Part shown: positions 24,340 through 38,615 of the stretch, piece by piece
How positions within the stretch are numbered: the stretch's first letter is position 1
How the letters are laid out: every line of letters begins with the position of its first letter
Assembly: GCA_947579665.1 (NCBI GenBank)
Contig: OX388349.1
Span: 75,520,841 to 75,584,840 of the forward strand
Reading direction: 5' to 3'
From: Sympetrum striolatum
Taxonomy: Eukaryota; Arthropoda; Insecta; Odonata; Libellulidae
DNA: 64,000 bases
Position numbers and translations under genes: made by a program
The notes under the pieces: generated by a model
Told to the model about the DNA's origin: nothing
What the model saw: the letters and a program-made list of their open reading frames with translations, nothing else
The model's database searches: none

Positions 24340-27300
24340 TTTGTTTGCCATTGTTCCAAATATTAATTAATTTGCTCTTATTTCTTACAGTCTCTCCTTC
24401 GCTCTTATTTAGTTCACCTCACGTCGAACAAACGGGACTGGGACCAATCCATGACGAAGAGACTGATGACGACCTTGGGGAGAGAGTACAACCAGGAAAG
24501 AATAAGTACAAAATGCATAGTAATTAAGATTTTACATAGTTTAATTTTCTGTAAATAGTCCTTTTGTTTGCCATTGTTCCAAATATTAATTAATTTGCTC
24601 TTATTTCTTACAGTCTCTCCTTCGCTCTTATTTAGTTCACCTCTCGTCGAAAGAAAGGAACTGGGACTAAATCATGACGAAGAGACTGATGACGACCTTG
24701 GGGAGAGAGTACAATCAGGAAAGAATAAGTACAAAATGCATAGTAATTAAGATTTTGCATAGTTTAATTTGCTGTAAATAGTCCTTTTGTTCGCCATTGT
24801 TCCAAATATTAATTAATTTGCTCTTATTTCTTACAGTCTCTCCTTCAGTCTTATTTAGTTCACCTCTCGTCGAAAGAAAGGAACTGGGACTAAATCATGA
24901 CGAAGAGACTGATGACGACCTTGGGGAGAGAGTACAACCAGGAAAGAATAAGTACAAAATGCATAGTAATTAAGATTTTGCATAGTTTAATTTGCTGTAA
25001 ATAGTCCTTTTGTTTGCCATTGTTCCAAATATTAATTAATTTGCTCTTATTTCTTACAGTCTCTCCTTCGCTCTTATTTAGTTCACCTCTCGTCGAACTA
25101 ACGGGACTGGGACTAAACCAAGACGAAGAGACTGATGACGACCTTGGAATGAGAGTACAACCAGGAAAGAATAAGTACAAAATGCATAGTAATTAAGATT
25201 TTACATGGATTAATTTGCTGTAAATAGTCCTTTTGTTTGCCATTGCTCCAAATATTAATTCATTTGCTATTATTTCTTACAGTCTCTCCTTCGCTCTTAT
25301 TTAGTTCACCTCTCGTCAAACGAACGGGACTGGGACCAAACCATGGCCAAGAGACTGATGACGAACTTGGGGAGAGAGTACAACCAGGAATGAATAAGTA
25401 CAAAATGCATAGTAATTAAGATTTTACTTAGATTAATTTGCTGTAAATAGTCCTTTTGTTTGCCATTGTTCCAAATATTAATTAATTTGCTCTTATTTCT
25501 TACAGTCTCTCCTTCGCTCTTATTTAGTTCACCTCACGTCGAACAAACGGGACTGGGACCAAACCATGACGAAGAGACTGATGACGACCTTGGGGAGAGA
25601 GTACAACCAGGAAAGAATAAGTACAAAATGCATAGTAATTAAGATTTTATATAATTTAATTTGCTGTAAATAGTCCTTTTGTTTGCCATTGTTCCAAATA
25701 GTAATTAATTTGCTCTTATTTCTTACAGTCTCTCCTTCGCTCTTATTTAGTTCACCTCTTGTCGAAAGAACATGACTGGAACTAAATCATGACGAAGAGA
25801 CTGATGACGACCTTGGGGAGAGAGTACAACCAGGAAAGAATAAGTACAAAATGCATAGTAATTAAGATTTTACATAGTTTAATTTGCTGTAAATAGTCCT
25901 TTTGTTTTCCATTGTTCCAAATATTAATTAATTTGCTCTTATTTCTTACAGTCTCTCCTTCGCTCTTATTTAGTTCACCTCTCGTCCATCGAACGGGACT
26001 GGAACTAAACCATGACGAAGAGACTGATGACGACCTTGGGGAGAGAGTACAACCAGGAAAGAATAAGTACAAAATGCATAGTAATTATGATTTTACATAG
26101 TTTAATTTGCTGTAAATAGTCCTTTTGTTTGCCATTGTTCCAAATATTAATTAGTTTGCTCTTATTTCTTACAGTCTCTCCATCGCTCTTATTTAGTTCA
26201 CCTCTCGTCGAAAGAAAGGAACTGGGACTAAATCATGAAGAAGAGACTGATGACGACCTTGGGGAGAGAGTACAACCAGGAAAGAATAAGTACAAAATGC
26301 ATAGTAATTAAGATTTTACATAGTTTAATTTGCTGTAAGTAGTCCTTTTGTTTGCCATTGTTCCAAATATTAATTAATTTGCTCTTATTTCTTACAGTCT
26401 CTCCTTCGCTCTTATTTAGTTCACCTCTTGTCGAAAGAACGGGACTTGGACTAAACCATGACGAAGAGACTGATGACGACCTTGGGGAGAGAGTACAACC
26501 AGGAAAGAATAAGTACAAAATGCATAGTAATTAAGATTTTACATAGTTTAATTTGCTGTAAATAGTCCTTTTGTTGGCCATTGTTCCAAATATTAATTCA
26601 TTTGCTCTTATTTCTTACAGTCTCTCCTTCGCTCTTATTTAGTTCACGTCTCGTCGAACGAACGGGACTGGGACCAAACCATGACGATCAGACTAATGAC
26701 GACCTTGGGGAGAGAGTACAACTAGGAATGAATAAGTACAAAATGCATAGTAATTAAGATTTAACATAGATTAATTTGCTTTAAATAGTCCTTTTGTTTG
26801 CCATTGTTCCAAATATTAATTAATTTGCTCTTATTTCTTACAGTCTCTCCTTCGCTCCTATTTAGTTCACCTCTCGTCGAAAGAACGGGACTGGGACTAA
26901 ATCATGACGAAGAGACTGATGACGACCTTGGGGAGAGAGTACAACCAGGAAAGTATAAGTACAAAATGCATAGTAATTAAGATTTAACATAGTTTAATTT
27001 GCTGTAAATAGTCCTTTTGTAAGTCATTGTTCCAAATATTACTTAATTTGCTCTTATTTCTTACATTCTCTCCTTCGCTCTTATTTTGTTCACCTCTCGT
27101 CGAACGAACGGGACTGGGACCAAACCATGACGAAGAGACTGATGACGACCTTGGGGAAAGAATACAACCAGGAAGGAATAAGTACAAAATGCATAGTAAT
27201 TAAGATTTTACATAGTTTAATTTGCTGTAAATAGTCCTTTTGTTTGCCATTGTTCCAAATATTAATTAATTTGCTCTTATTTCTTACAGTCTCTCCTTTG

Positions 27301-29430
27301 CTCTTATTTAGTTCACCTCTCGTCGAACGAACGGGACTGGGACCAAACCATGACCAAGAGACTGATGACGACCTTGGGTAGAGAGTCCAACCAGGAAAGA
27401 ATAGGTACAAAATGCATAGTAATTAAGATTTTATATAGTTCAATTTGCTGTAAATAGTCCTATTGTTTGCCATTGTTCCAAATATTAATTAATTTCCTCT
27501 TATTTCTTACAGTCTCTCCTTCGCTCTTATTTAGTTCACCTCTCGTCGAACTAACGGGACTGGGACTAAACCAAGACGAAGAGACTGATGACGACCTTGG
27601 AAAGAGAGTACAACCAGGAAAGAATAAGTACAAAATGCATAGTAATTAAGATTTTACATAGATTAATTTGCTGTAAATAGTCCTTTTGTTTGCCATTGTT
27701 CCAAATATTAATTCATTTGCTCTTATTTCTTACAGTCTCTCCTTCGCTCTTATTTAGTTCACCTCTCGTCAAACGAACGGGACTGGGACCAAACCATGAC
27801 GAAGAGACTGATGACGAACTTGGGGAGAGAGTACAACCAGGAATGAATAAGTACAAAATGCATAGTAATTAAGATTTTACATAGATTAATTTGCTGTAAA
27901 TAGTCCTTTTGTTTGCCATTGTTCCAAATATTAATTAATTTGCTCTTATTTCTTGCAGTCTCTCCTTCGCTCTTATTTAGTTCACCTCACGTCGAACAAA
28001 CGGGACTGGGACCAATCCATGACGAAGAGACTGATGACGACCTTGGGGAGAGAGTACAACCAGAAAAAAATAAGTACAAAATGCATAGTAATTAAGATTT
28101 TACATAGTTTAATTTTCTGTAAATAGTCCTTTTGTTCGCCATTGTTCCAAATATTAATTAATTTGCTCTTATTTCTTACAGGACTCCTTCGCTCTTATTT
28201 AGTTCACCTCACGTCGAACAAACGGAACTGGGACCAAACCAGGACGAAGAGACTGATGACGACCTTGGGGAGAGAGTACAACCAGGAAAGAATAAGTACA
28301 AAATGCAAAGTATTAAGATTTTACATAGTTTAATTTGCTGTAAATAGTCCTTTTGTTTGCCATTGTTCCAAATAGTAATTAATTTGCTCTTATTTCTTAC
28401 AGTCTCTCATTCGCTCTTATTTAGTTCACCTCTTGTCGAAAGAACATGACTGGGACTAAATCATGACGAAGAGACTGATGACGACCTTGGGGAGAGAGTA
28501 CAACCAGGAAAGAATAAGTACAAAATGCATAGTAATTAAGATTTTACATAGTTTAATTTGCTGTAAATAGTCCTTTTGTTTGCCATTGTTCCAAATATTA
28601 ATTAATTTGCTCTTATTTCTTACAGTCTCTCCTTCGCTCTTATTTAGTTCACCTCTCGTCCATCGAACGGGACTGGAACTAAACCATGACGAAGAGACTG
28701 ATGACGACCTTGGGTAGAGAGTACAACCAGGAAAGAATAAGTACATAATGCATAGTAATTATGATTTTACATAGTTTAATTTGCTGTAAATAGTCCTTTT
28801 GTTTGCCATTGTTCCAAATATTAATTAATTTGCTCTTATTTCTTACAGTCTCTCTATCGCTCTTATTTAGTTCACCTCTCGTCGAAAGAAAGGAACTGGG
28901 ACTAAATCATGAAGAAGAGACTGATGACGACCTTGGGGAGAGAGTACAACCAGGAAAGAATAAGTACAAAATGCATAGTAATTAAGATTTTACATAGTTT
29001 AATTTGCTGTAAATAGTCCTTTTGTTTGCCATTGTTCCAAATATTAATTAATTTGCTCTTATTTCTTACAGTCTCTCCTTCGCTCTTATTTAGTTCACCT
29101 CTCGTCGAAAGAACGGGACTTGGACTAAACCATGACGAAGAGACTGATGAGGACCTTGGGGAGAGAGTACAACCAGGAAAGAATAAGTACAAAATGCATA
29201 GTAATTAAGATTTTACATAGTTTAATTTGCTGTAAATAGTACTTTTGTTTGCCATTGTTCCAAATATTAATTCATTTGCTCTTATTTCTTACAGTCTCTC
29301 CTTCGCTCTTATTTAGTTCACGTCTCGTCGAACGAATGGGACTGGGACCAAACCATGACGAAGAGACTGATGACGACCTTGGGGAGAGAGTACAACCAGG
29401 AATGAATAAGTACAAAATGCATAGTAAATA
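24340..29430 (+). repeat. First copy of a segmental duplication, offset about 8477 bp
   Basis: The unit order and rare variants match 32820-37910. Shared rare marks include GTCCATCGAACGGG (25986 and 34463), CTGTAAGTAG (26335 and 34812), GACGATCAGAC (about 26685 and 35162), CTTACATTCTC (about 27060 and 35538) and CTTACAGGACTCC (about 28176 and 36655). The offset grows from 8477 to 8479 because of small indels, such as loss of two bases in GCAAAGTATTAAG near 28310. Only isolated substitutions separate the copies by eye. Within this block 25680-27900 is itself related to 28350-30800 at 12-13 units' distance. Confidence 0.85.
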
Positions 29431-30805
29431 AGATTTAACATAGATTAATTTGCTGTAAATAGTCCTTTTGTTTGCCATTGTTCCAAATATTAATTAATTT
29501 GCTCTTATTTCTTACAGTCTCTCCTTCGCTCTTATTTAGTTCACCTCTCGTCGAACAAACGGGACTGGGACCAAACCATGACGAAGAGACTGATGACGAC
29601 CTTGGGGAGAGAGTACAACCAGGAAAGAATAAGCACAAAATGCATAGTAATTAAGATTTTACATTGTTTAATCTGCTGTAAATAGTCCTTTTGTTTGCCA
29701 TTGTTCCAAATATTAATTAATTTGCTCTTATTTCTTACAGTCTCTCCTTCGCTCCTATTTAGTTCACCTCTCGTCGAAAGAACGGGACTGGGACTAAATC
29801 ATGACGAAGAGACTGATGACGACCTTGGGGAGAGAGTACAACCAGGAAAGTATAAGTACAAAACGCATAGTAATTAAGATTTAACATAGTTTAATTTGCT
29901 GTAAATAGTCCTTTTGTTAGCCATTGTTCCAAATATTAATTAATTTGCTCTTATTTCTTACAGTCTTTCCTTCGCTCTTATTTTGTTCACCTCTCGTCGA
30001 ACGAACGGGACTGGGACCAAACCATGACGAAGAGACTGATGAAGACCTTGGGGAAAGAATACAACCAGGAAGGAATAAGTACAAAATGCATAGTAATTAA
30101 GATTTTACATAGTTTAATTTGCTGTAAATAGTCCTTTTGTTTGCCATTGTTCCAAATATTAATTAATTTGCTCTTATTTCTTACAGTCTCTCCTTTGCTC
30201 TTATTTAGTTCACCTCTCGTCGAACGAACGGGACTGGGACCAAACCATGACCAAGAGACTGATGACGACCTTGGGTAGAGAGTACAACCAGGAAAGAATA
30301 GGTACAAAATGCATAGTAATTAAGATTTTACATAGTTCAATTTGCTGTAAATAGTCCTATTGTTTGCCATTGTTCCAAATATTAATTAATTTGCTCTTAT
30401 TTCTTACAGTCTCTCCTTCGCTCTTATTTAGTTCACCTCTCGTCGAACTAACGGGACTGGGACTAAACCAAGACGAAGAGACTGATGACGACCTTGGAAA
30501 GAGAGTACAACCAGGAAAGAATAAGTACAAAATGCATAGTAATTAAGATTTTACATAGATTAATTTGCTGTAAATAGTCCTTTTGTTTGCCATTGTTCCA
30601 AATATTAATTAATTTGCTCTTATTTCTTGCAGTCTCTCCTTCGCTCTTATTTAGTTCACCTCACGTCGAACAAACGGGACTGGGACCAATCCATGACGAA
30701 GAGACTGATGACGACCTTGGGGAGAGATTACAACCAGGAAAAAATAAGTACAAAATGCATAGTAATTAAGATTTTACATAGTTTAATTTGCTGTAAATAG
30801 TCTTT
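29430..30805 (+). repeat. Six units linking the 8.5-kb duplication to the HOR start
   Basis: The units read VEQT, VERT, VERT, VERT, VELT, HVEQ. Rare marks are AAGCACAAAATGC near 29630, AGTATAAGTAC near 29850, TCTTATTTTGTTC near 29980 and AATAGGTAC near 30297. The same series of marks is found inside the right-hand HOR copies (for example 45079-46153), which shows that this segment is a source or relative of their middle portion. Confidence 0.75.
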
Positions 30806-33800
30806 TTGTTTGCCATTGTTCCATATATATTTATTCATTTGCTCTTATTTCTTAATGTCTCTCCTTCGCTCTTATTTAGTTCATCTCTCGTCCAACGAAC
30901 GGGACTGGGACTAAACCATGACGAAGAGACTGATGACGACCTTGGGGAGAGAGTACAACCAGGAAAGAATAAGTACAAAATGCATAGTATATAAGATTTT
31001 ACATAGTTTAATTTGCTGTAAATAGTCCTTTTGTTTGCCATTGTTCCATATATTAATTCATTTGCTCTTATTTCTTAATGTCTCTCCTTCGCTCTTATTT
31101 AGTTCATATCTCGTCCAACGAACGGGACTGGGACTAAACCATGACGAAGAGACTGATGACGACCTTGGGAAGAGAGTACAACCAGGAAAGAATAAGTACA
31201 AAATGCATAGTAATTAAGATTTTACATAGTTTAGTTTGTTTAAATTGTCCTTTTGTGTTCTATTGTTCCATATATTAATTCATTTGCTCTTATTTCTTAC
31301 TGTCTCGCCTTCGCTTTTATTTAATTCACCTCTCGTCGAACGAACGGGACTGGGACCAAACCATGACGAAGAGACTGATGACGACCTTGGGGAGAGAGTA
31401 CAACCAGGAAAGATTAAGTAGAAAATTCATAGTATTCAAGATTTTTCATAGCTTTATTTGCTGTAAATAGTCCTTTTGTTTGCCATTGTTCCAAATATTA
31501 ATTAATTTGCTCTTATTTCTTACAGTCCCTCCTTCTCTCTTATTAAGTTCAACCTCTCGTCGAAAGAACGGGACTGGGACTAAATCATGACGAAGAGACT
31601 GATGACGACCTTGGAGAGAGAGTACAACCAGGAAAGAATAAGTACAAAATGCATAGTAATTAAGATTTTACATAGTTTAATTTGCTGTTAATAGTCCTTT
31701 TGTTGACCATTGATCCAAATATTAATTAATTTGCTCTTATTTCTTACAGTCTCCCCTTCGCTCTTATTTAGTTCACCTCTCGTCGAAAGAACGGGACTGG
31801 GACTAAATCATGATGAAGAGACTGATGACGACCTTGGGGAGAGAGTACAACCAGGAAAGAATAAGTACAAAATGCATTGTAATTAAGATTTTACATAGTT
31901 TAATTTGCTGTAAATAGTCTTTTTGTTTGCCATTGTTCCATATATATTTATTCATTTGCTCTTATTTCTTAATGACTCTCCTTCGCTCTTATTTAGTTCA
32001 TCTCTCGTCCAACGAACGGGACTGGGACTAAACCATGTCGAAGAGACTGATGACGACCTTGGGGAGAGAGTACAACCAGGAAAGAATAAGTACAAAATGC
32101 ATAGTAATTAAGATTTTACATAGTTTAGTTTGTTTAAATTGTCCTATTGTGTTCCATTGTTCCATATATTAATTCATTTGCTCTTATTTCTTACAGTCTC
32201 TCCTTCGCTCTTATTTAGTTCACCTCTCGTCAAACGAACGGGACTGGGACCAAACCATGACCAAGAGACTGATGACGAACTTGGGGAGAGAGTACAACCA
32301 GGCTTGAATAAGTACAAAATGCATAGTAATTAAGATTTTACATAGATTAATTTGCTGTAAATAGTCCATTTGTTTGCCATTTTTCCAAATATTAATTCAT
32401 TTGCTCTTATTTCTTACAGTCTCTCCTTCGCTCTTATTTAGTTCACCTCTCGTCAAACGAACGGGACTGGGACCAAACCATGACCAAGAGACTGATGACA
32501 AACTTGGGGAGAGAGTACAACCAGGAATGAATAAGTACAAAATGCATAGTAATTAAGATTTAACATAGATTAATTTTACTGTAAATAGTCCTTTTGTTTG
32601 CCATTGTTCCAAATATTAATTAATTTGCTCTTATTTCTTACAGTCTCTCCTTCGCTCTTATTTAGTTCACCTCACGTCGAACAAACGGGACTGGGACCAA
32701 TCCATGACGAAGAGACTGATGACGACCTTGGGGAGAGAGTACAACCAGGAAAGAATAAGTACAAAATGCATAGTAATTAAGATTTAACATAGATTAATTT
32801 TACTGTAAATAGTCCTTTTGTTTGCCATTGTTCCAAATATTAATTAATTTGCTCTTATTTCTTACAGTCTCTCCTTCGCTCTTATTTAGTTCACCTCACG
32901 TCGAACAAACGGGACTGGGACCAATCCATGACGAAGAGACTGATGACGACCTTGGGGAGAGAGTACAACCAGGAAAGAATAAGTACAAAATGCATAGTAA
33001 TTAAGATTTTACATAGTTTAATTTTCTGTAAATAGTCCTTTTGTTTGCCATTGTTCCAAATATTAATTAATTTGCTCTTATTTCTTACAGTCTCTCCTTC
33101 GCTCTTATTTAGTTCACCTCTCGTCGAAAGAAAGGAACTGGGACTAAATCATGACGAAGAGACTGATGACGACCTTGGGGAGAGAGTACAACCAGGAAAG
33201 AATAAGTACAAAATGCATAGTAATTAAGATTTTGCATAGTTTAATTTGCTGTAAATAGTCCTTTTGTTCGCCATTGTTCCAAATATTAATTAATTTGCTC
33301 TTATTTCTTACAGTCTCTCCTTCAGTCTTATTTAGTTCACCTCTCGTCGAAAGAACGGGACTTGGACTAAACCATGATGAAGAGACTGATGACGACCTTA
33401 GGGAGAGAGTACAACCAGGAAAGAATAAGTACAAAATGCATAGTAATTAAGATTTTACATAGTTTAATTTGCTGTAAATAGTCCTTTTGTTTGCCATTGT
33501 TCCAAATATTAATTAATTTGCTCTTATTTCTTACAGTCTCTCCTTCGCTCTTATTTAGTTCACCTCTCGTCGAACTAACGGGACTGGGACTAAACCAAGA
33601 CGAAGAGACTGATGACGACCTTGGAATGAGAGTACAACCAGGAAAGAATAAGTACAAAATGCATAGTAATTAAGATTTTACATGGATTAATTTGCTGTAA
33701 ATAGTCCTTTTGTTTGCCATTGCTCCAAATATTAATTCATTTGCTATTATTTCTTACAGTCTCTCCTTCGCTCTTATTTAGTTCACTTCTCGTCAAACGA

Positions 33801-36800
33801 ACGGGACTGGGACCAAACCATGGCCAAGAGACTGATGACGAACTTGGGGAGAGAGTACAACCAGGAATGAATAAGTACAAAATGCATAGTAATTAAGATT
33901 TTACTTAGATTAATTTGCTGTAAATAGTCCTTTTGTTTGCCATTGTTCCAAATATTAATTAATTTGCTCTTATTTCTTACAGTCTCTCCTTCGCTCTTAT
34001 TTAGTTCACCTCACGTCGAACAAACGGGACTGGGACCAAACCATGACGAAGAGACTGATGACGACCTTGGGGAGAGAGTACAACCAGGAAAGAATAAGTA
34101 CAAAATGCATAGTAATTAAGATTTTATATAATTTAATTTGCTGTAAATAGTCCTTTTGTTTGCCATTGTTCCAAATAGTAATTAATTTGCTCTTATTTCT
34201 TACAGTCTCTCCTTCGCTCTTATTTAGTTCACCTCTTGTCGAAAGAACATGACTGGGACTAAATCATGACGAAGAGACTGATGACGACCTTGGGGAGAGA
34301 GTACAACCAGGAAAGAATAAGTACAAAATGCATAGTAATTAAGATTTTACATAGTTTAATTTGCTGTAAATAGTCCTTTTGTTTTCCATTGTTCCAAATA
34401 TTAATTAATTTGCTCTTATTTCTTACAGTCTCTCCTTCGCTCTTATTTAGTTCACCTCTCGTCCATCGAACGGGACTGGAACTAAACCATGACGAAGAGA
34501 CTGATGACGACCTTGGGGAGAGAGTACAACCAGGAAAGAATAAGTACAAAATGCATAGTAATTATGATTTTACATAGTTTAATTTGCTGTAAATAGTCCT
34601 TTTGTTTGCCATTGTTCCAAATATTAATTAATTTGCTCTTATTTCTTACAGTCTCTCCATCGCTCTTATTTAGTTCACCTCTCGTCGAAAGAAAGGAACT
34701 GGGACTAAATCATGAAGAAGAGACTGATGACGACCTTGGGGAGAGAGTACAACCAGGAAAGAATAAGTACAAAATGCATAGTAATTAAGATTTTACATAG
34801 TTTGATTTGCTGTAAGTAGTCCTTTTGTTTGCCATTGTTCCAAATATTAATTAATTTGCTCTTATTTCTTACAGTCTCTCCTTCGCTCTTATTTAGTTCA
34901 CCTCTTGTCGAAAGAACGGGACTTGGACTAAACCATGACGAAGAGACTGATGACGACCTTGGGGAGAGAGTACAACCAGGAAAGAATAAGTACAAAATGC
35001 ATAGTAATTAAGATTTTACATAGTTTAATTTGCTGTAAATAGTCCTTTTGTTGGCCATTGTTCCAAATATTAATTCATTTGCTCTTATTTCTTACAGTCT
35101 CTCCTTCGCTCTTATTTAGTTCACGTCTCGTCGAACGAACGGGACTGGGACCAAACCATGACGATCAGACGAATGACGACCTTGGGGAGAGAGTACAACT
35201 AGGAATGAATAAGTACAAAATGCATAGTAATTAAGATTTAACATAGATTAATTTGCTTTAAATAGTCCTTTTGTTTGCCATTGTTCCAAATATTAATTAA
35301 TTTGCTCTTATTTCTTACAGTCTCTCCTTCGCTCCTATTTAGTTCACCTCTCGTCGAAAGAACGGGACTGGGACTAAATCATGACGAAGAGACTGATGAC
35401 GACCTTGGGGAGAGAGTACAACCAGGAAAGTATAAGTACAAAATGCATAGTAATTAAGATTTAACATAGTTTAATTTGCTGTAAATAGTCCTTTTGTAAG
35501 TCATTGTTCCAAATATTACTTAATTTGCTCTTATTTCTTACATTCTCTCCTTCGCTCTTATTTTGTTCACCTCTCGTCGAACGAACGGGACTGGGACCAA
35601 ACCATGACGAAGAGACTGATGACGACCTTGGGGAAAGAATACAACCAGGAAGGAATAAGTACAAAATGCATAGTAATTAAGATTTTACATAGTTTAATTT
35701 GCTGTAAATAGTCCTTTTGTTTGCCATTGTTCCAAATATTAATTAATTTGCTCTTATTTCTTACAGTCTCTCCTTTGCTCTTATTTAGTTCACCTCTCGT
35801 CGAACGAACGGGACTGGGACCAAACCATGACCAAGAGACTGATGACGACCTTGGGTAGAGAGTCCAACCAGGAAAGAATAGGTACAAAATGCATAGTAAT
35901 TAAGATTTTACATAGTTCAATTTGCTGTAAATAGTCCTATTGTTTGCCATTGTTCCAAATATTAATTAATTTCCTCTTATTTCTTACAGTCTCTCCTTCG
36001 CTCTTATTTAGTTCACCTCTCGTCGAACTAACGGGACTGGGACTAAACCAAGACGAAGAGACTGATGACGACCTTGGAAAGAGAGTACAACCAGGAAAGA
36101 ATAAGTACAAAATGCATAGTAATTAAGATTTTACATAGATTAATTTGCTGTAAATAGTCCTTTTGTTTGCCATTGTTCCAAATATTAATTCATTTGCTCT
36201 TATTTCTTACAGTCTCTCCTTCGCTCTTATTTAGTTCACCTCTCGTCAAACGAACGGGACTGGGACCAAACCATGACGAAGAGACTGATGACGAACTTGG
36301 GGAGAGAGTACAACCAGGAATGAATAAGTACAAAATGCATAGTAATTAAGATTTTACATAGATTAATTTGCCCCTAAATAGTCCTTTTGTTTGCCATTGT
36401 TCCAAATATTAATTAATTTGCTCTTATTTCTTGCAGTCTCTCCTTCGCTCTTATTTAGTTCACCTCACGTCGAACAAACGGGACTGGGACCAATCCATGA
36501 CGAAGAGACTGATGACGACCTTGGGGAGAGAGTACAACCAGAAAAAAATAAGTACAAAATGCATAGTAATTAAGATTTTACATAGTTTAATTTTCTGTAA
36601 ATAGTCCTTTTGTTCGCCATTGTTCCAAATATTAATTAATTTGCTCTTATTTCTTACAGGACTCCTTCGCTCTTATTTAGTTCACCTCACGTCGAACAAA
36701 CGGAACTGGGACCAAACCAGGACGAAGAGACTGATGACGACCTTGGGGAGAGAGTACAACCAGGAAAGAATAAGTACAAAATGCAAAGTAATTAAGATTT

Positions 36801-38615
36801 TACATAGTTTAATTTGCTGTAAATAGTCCTTTTGTTTGCCATTGTTCCAAATAGTAATTAATTTGCTCTTATTTCTTACAGTCTCTCATTCGCTCTTATT
36901 TAGTTCACCTCTTGTCGAAAGAACATGACTGGGACTAAATCATGACGAAGAGACTGATGACGACCTTGGGGAGAGAGTACAACCAGGAAAGAATAAGTAC
37001 AAAATGCATAGTAATTAAGATTTTACATAGTTTAATTTGCTGTAAATAGTCCTTTTGTTTGCCATTGTTCCAAATATTAATTAATTTGCTCTTATTTCTT
37101 ACAGTCTCTCCTTCGCTCTTATTTAGTTCACCTCTCGTCCATCGAACGGGACTGGAACTAAACCATGACGAAGAGACTGATGACGACCTTGGGTAGAGAG
37201 TACAACCAGGAAAGAATAAGTACAAAATGCATAGTAATTATGATTTTACATAGTTTAATTTGCTGTAAATAGTCCTTTTGTTTGCCATTGTTCCAAATAT
37301 TAATTAATTTGCTCTTATTTCTTACAGTCTCTCCATCGCTCTTATTTAGTTCACCTCTCGTCGAAAGAAAGGAACTGGGACTAAATCATGAAGAAGAGAC
37401 TGATGACGACCTTGGGGAGAGAGTACAACCAGGAAAGAATAAGTACAAAATGCATAGTTATTAAGATTTTACATAGTTTAATTTGCTGTAAATAGTCCTT
37501 TTGTTTGCCATTGTTCCAAATATTAATTAATTTGCTCTTATTTCTTACAGTCTCTCCTTCGCTCTTATTTAGTTCACCTCTCGTCGAAAGAACGGGACTT
37601 GGACTAAACCATGACGAAGAGACTGATGATGACCTTGGGGAGAGAGTACAACCAGGAAAGAATAAGTACAAAATGCATAGTAATTAAGATTTTACATAGT
37701 TTAATTTGCTGTAAATATTACTTTTGTTTGCCATTGTTCCAAATATTAATTCATTTGCTCTTATTTCTTACAGTCTCTCCTTCGCTCTTATTTAGTTCAC
37801 GTCTCGTCGAACGAATGGGACTGGGACCAAACCATGACGAAGAGACTGATGACGACCTTGGGGAGAGAGTACAACCAGGAATGAATAAGTACAAAATGCA
37901 TAGTAAATAAGATTTAACATAGTTTAATTTGCTGTAAATAGTCCTTTTGTTTGCCATTGTTCCAAATATTAATTAATTTGCTCTTATTTCTTACAGTCTC
38001 TCCTTTGCTCTTATTTAGTTCACCTCTCGTCGAACGAACGGGACTGCGACCAAACCATGACCAAGAGACTGATGACGACCTTGGGTAGAGAGTACAACCA
38101 GGAAAGAATAGGTACAAAATGCATAGTAATTAAGATTTTACATAGTTCAATTTGCTGTAAATAGTCCTATTGTTTGCCATTGTTCCAAATATTAATTAAT
38201 TTGCTCTTATTTCTTACAGTCTCTCCTTCGCTCTTATTTAGTTCACCTCTCGTCGAACTAACGGGACTGGGACTAAACCAAGACGAAGAGACTGATGACG
38301 ACCTTGGAAAGAGAGTACAACCAGGAAAAAATAAGTACAAAATGCATAGTAATTAAGATTTTACATAGTTTAATTTGCTGTTAATAGTCCTTTTGTTTGC
38401 CATTGATCCAAATATTAATTAATTTGCTCTTATTTCTTACAGTCTCTCCTTCGCTCTTATTTAGTTCACCTCTCGTCGAAAGAACGGGACTGGGACTAAA
38501 TCATGACGAAGAGACTGATGACGACCTTGGGAAGAGAGTACAACCAGGAAAGAATAAGTACAAAATGCATTGTAATTAAGATTTTACATAGTTTAATTTG
38601 CTGTAAATAGTCTTT
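30806..38615 (+). repeat. HOR-start block, 35 units (7810 bp)
   Basis: The block begins with the diagnostic unit carrying CCATATATATTTATTC and the AG-less acceptor TTCTTAATG, which also opens each block to the right. It continues with an AATG unit, an ACTG unit with TTTAAATTGTCC, the frameshift unit (about 31545), the TTGACCATTGATCC unit and a second ATATATATTTATTC unit at 31923. From 32820 to 37910 it contains the second copy of the 24.3-29.4 kb segment. It is the longest block between two HOR-start markers. Confidence 0.85.
32820..37910 (+). repeat. Second copy of the 8477-bp-offset segmental duplication
   Basis: This partners 24340-29430. Private differences include CAGACGAATGAC against CAGACTAATGAC, a TTGCCCCTAAATAG change near 36370 that lengthens one unit to 224 bp, and AACCTTTGA-type single changes such as TTTGATTTGC near 34801. 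The right border lies near the AGTAAATAAGATTTAAC mark. Beyond it this copy jumps directly to a VERT unit with GACTGCGACC, so it lacks several units present after the first copy. Confidence 0.85.

Noticed and set aside
37611..37910. 99-codon ATG frame (MTKR...) here and near 8403 and 11076
   Set aside because: The ATG has A at -3 and the frame is long only because the usual TAG in CTGTAAATAG is mutated in those units (for example AAATATTAC here). In most units the same ATG frame stops after about 35 codons. No domain is recognisable.
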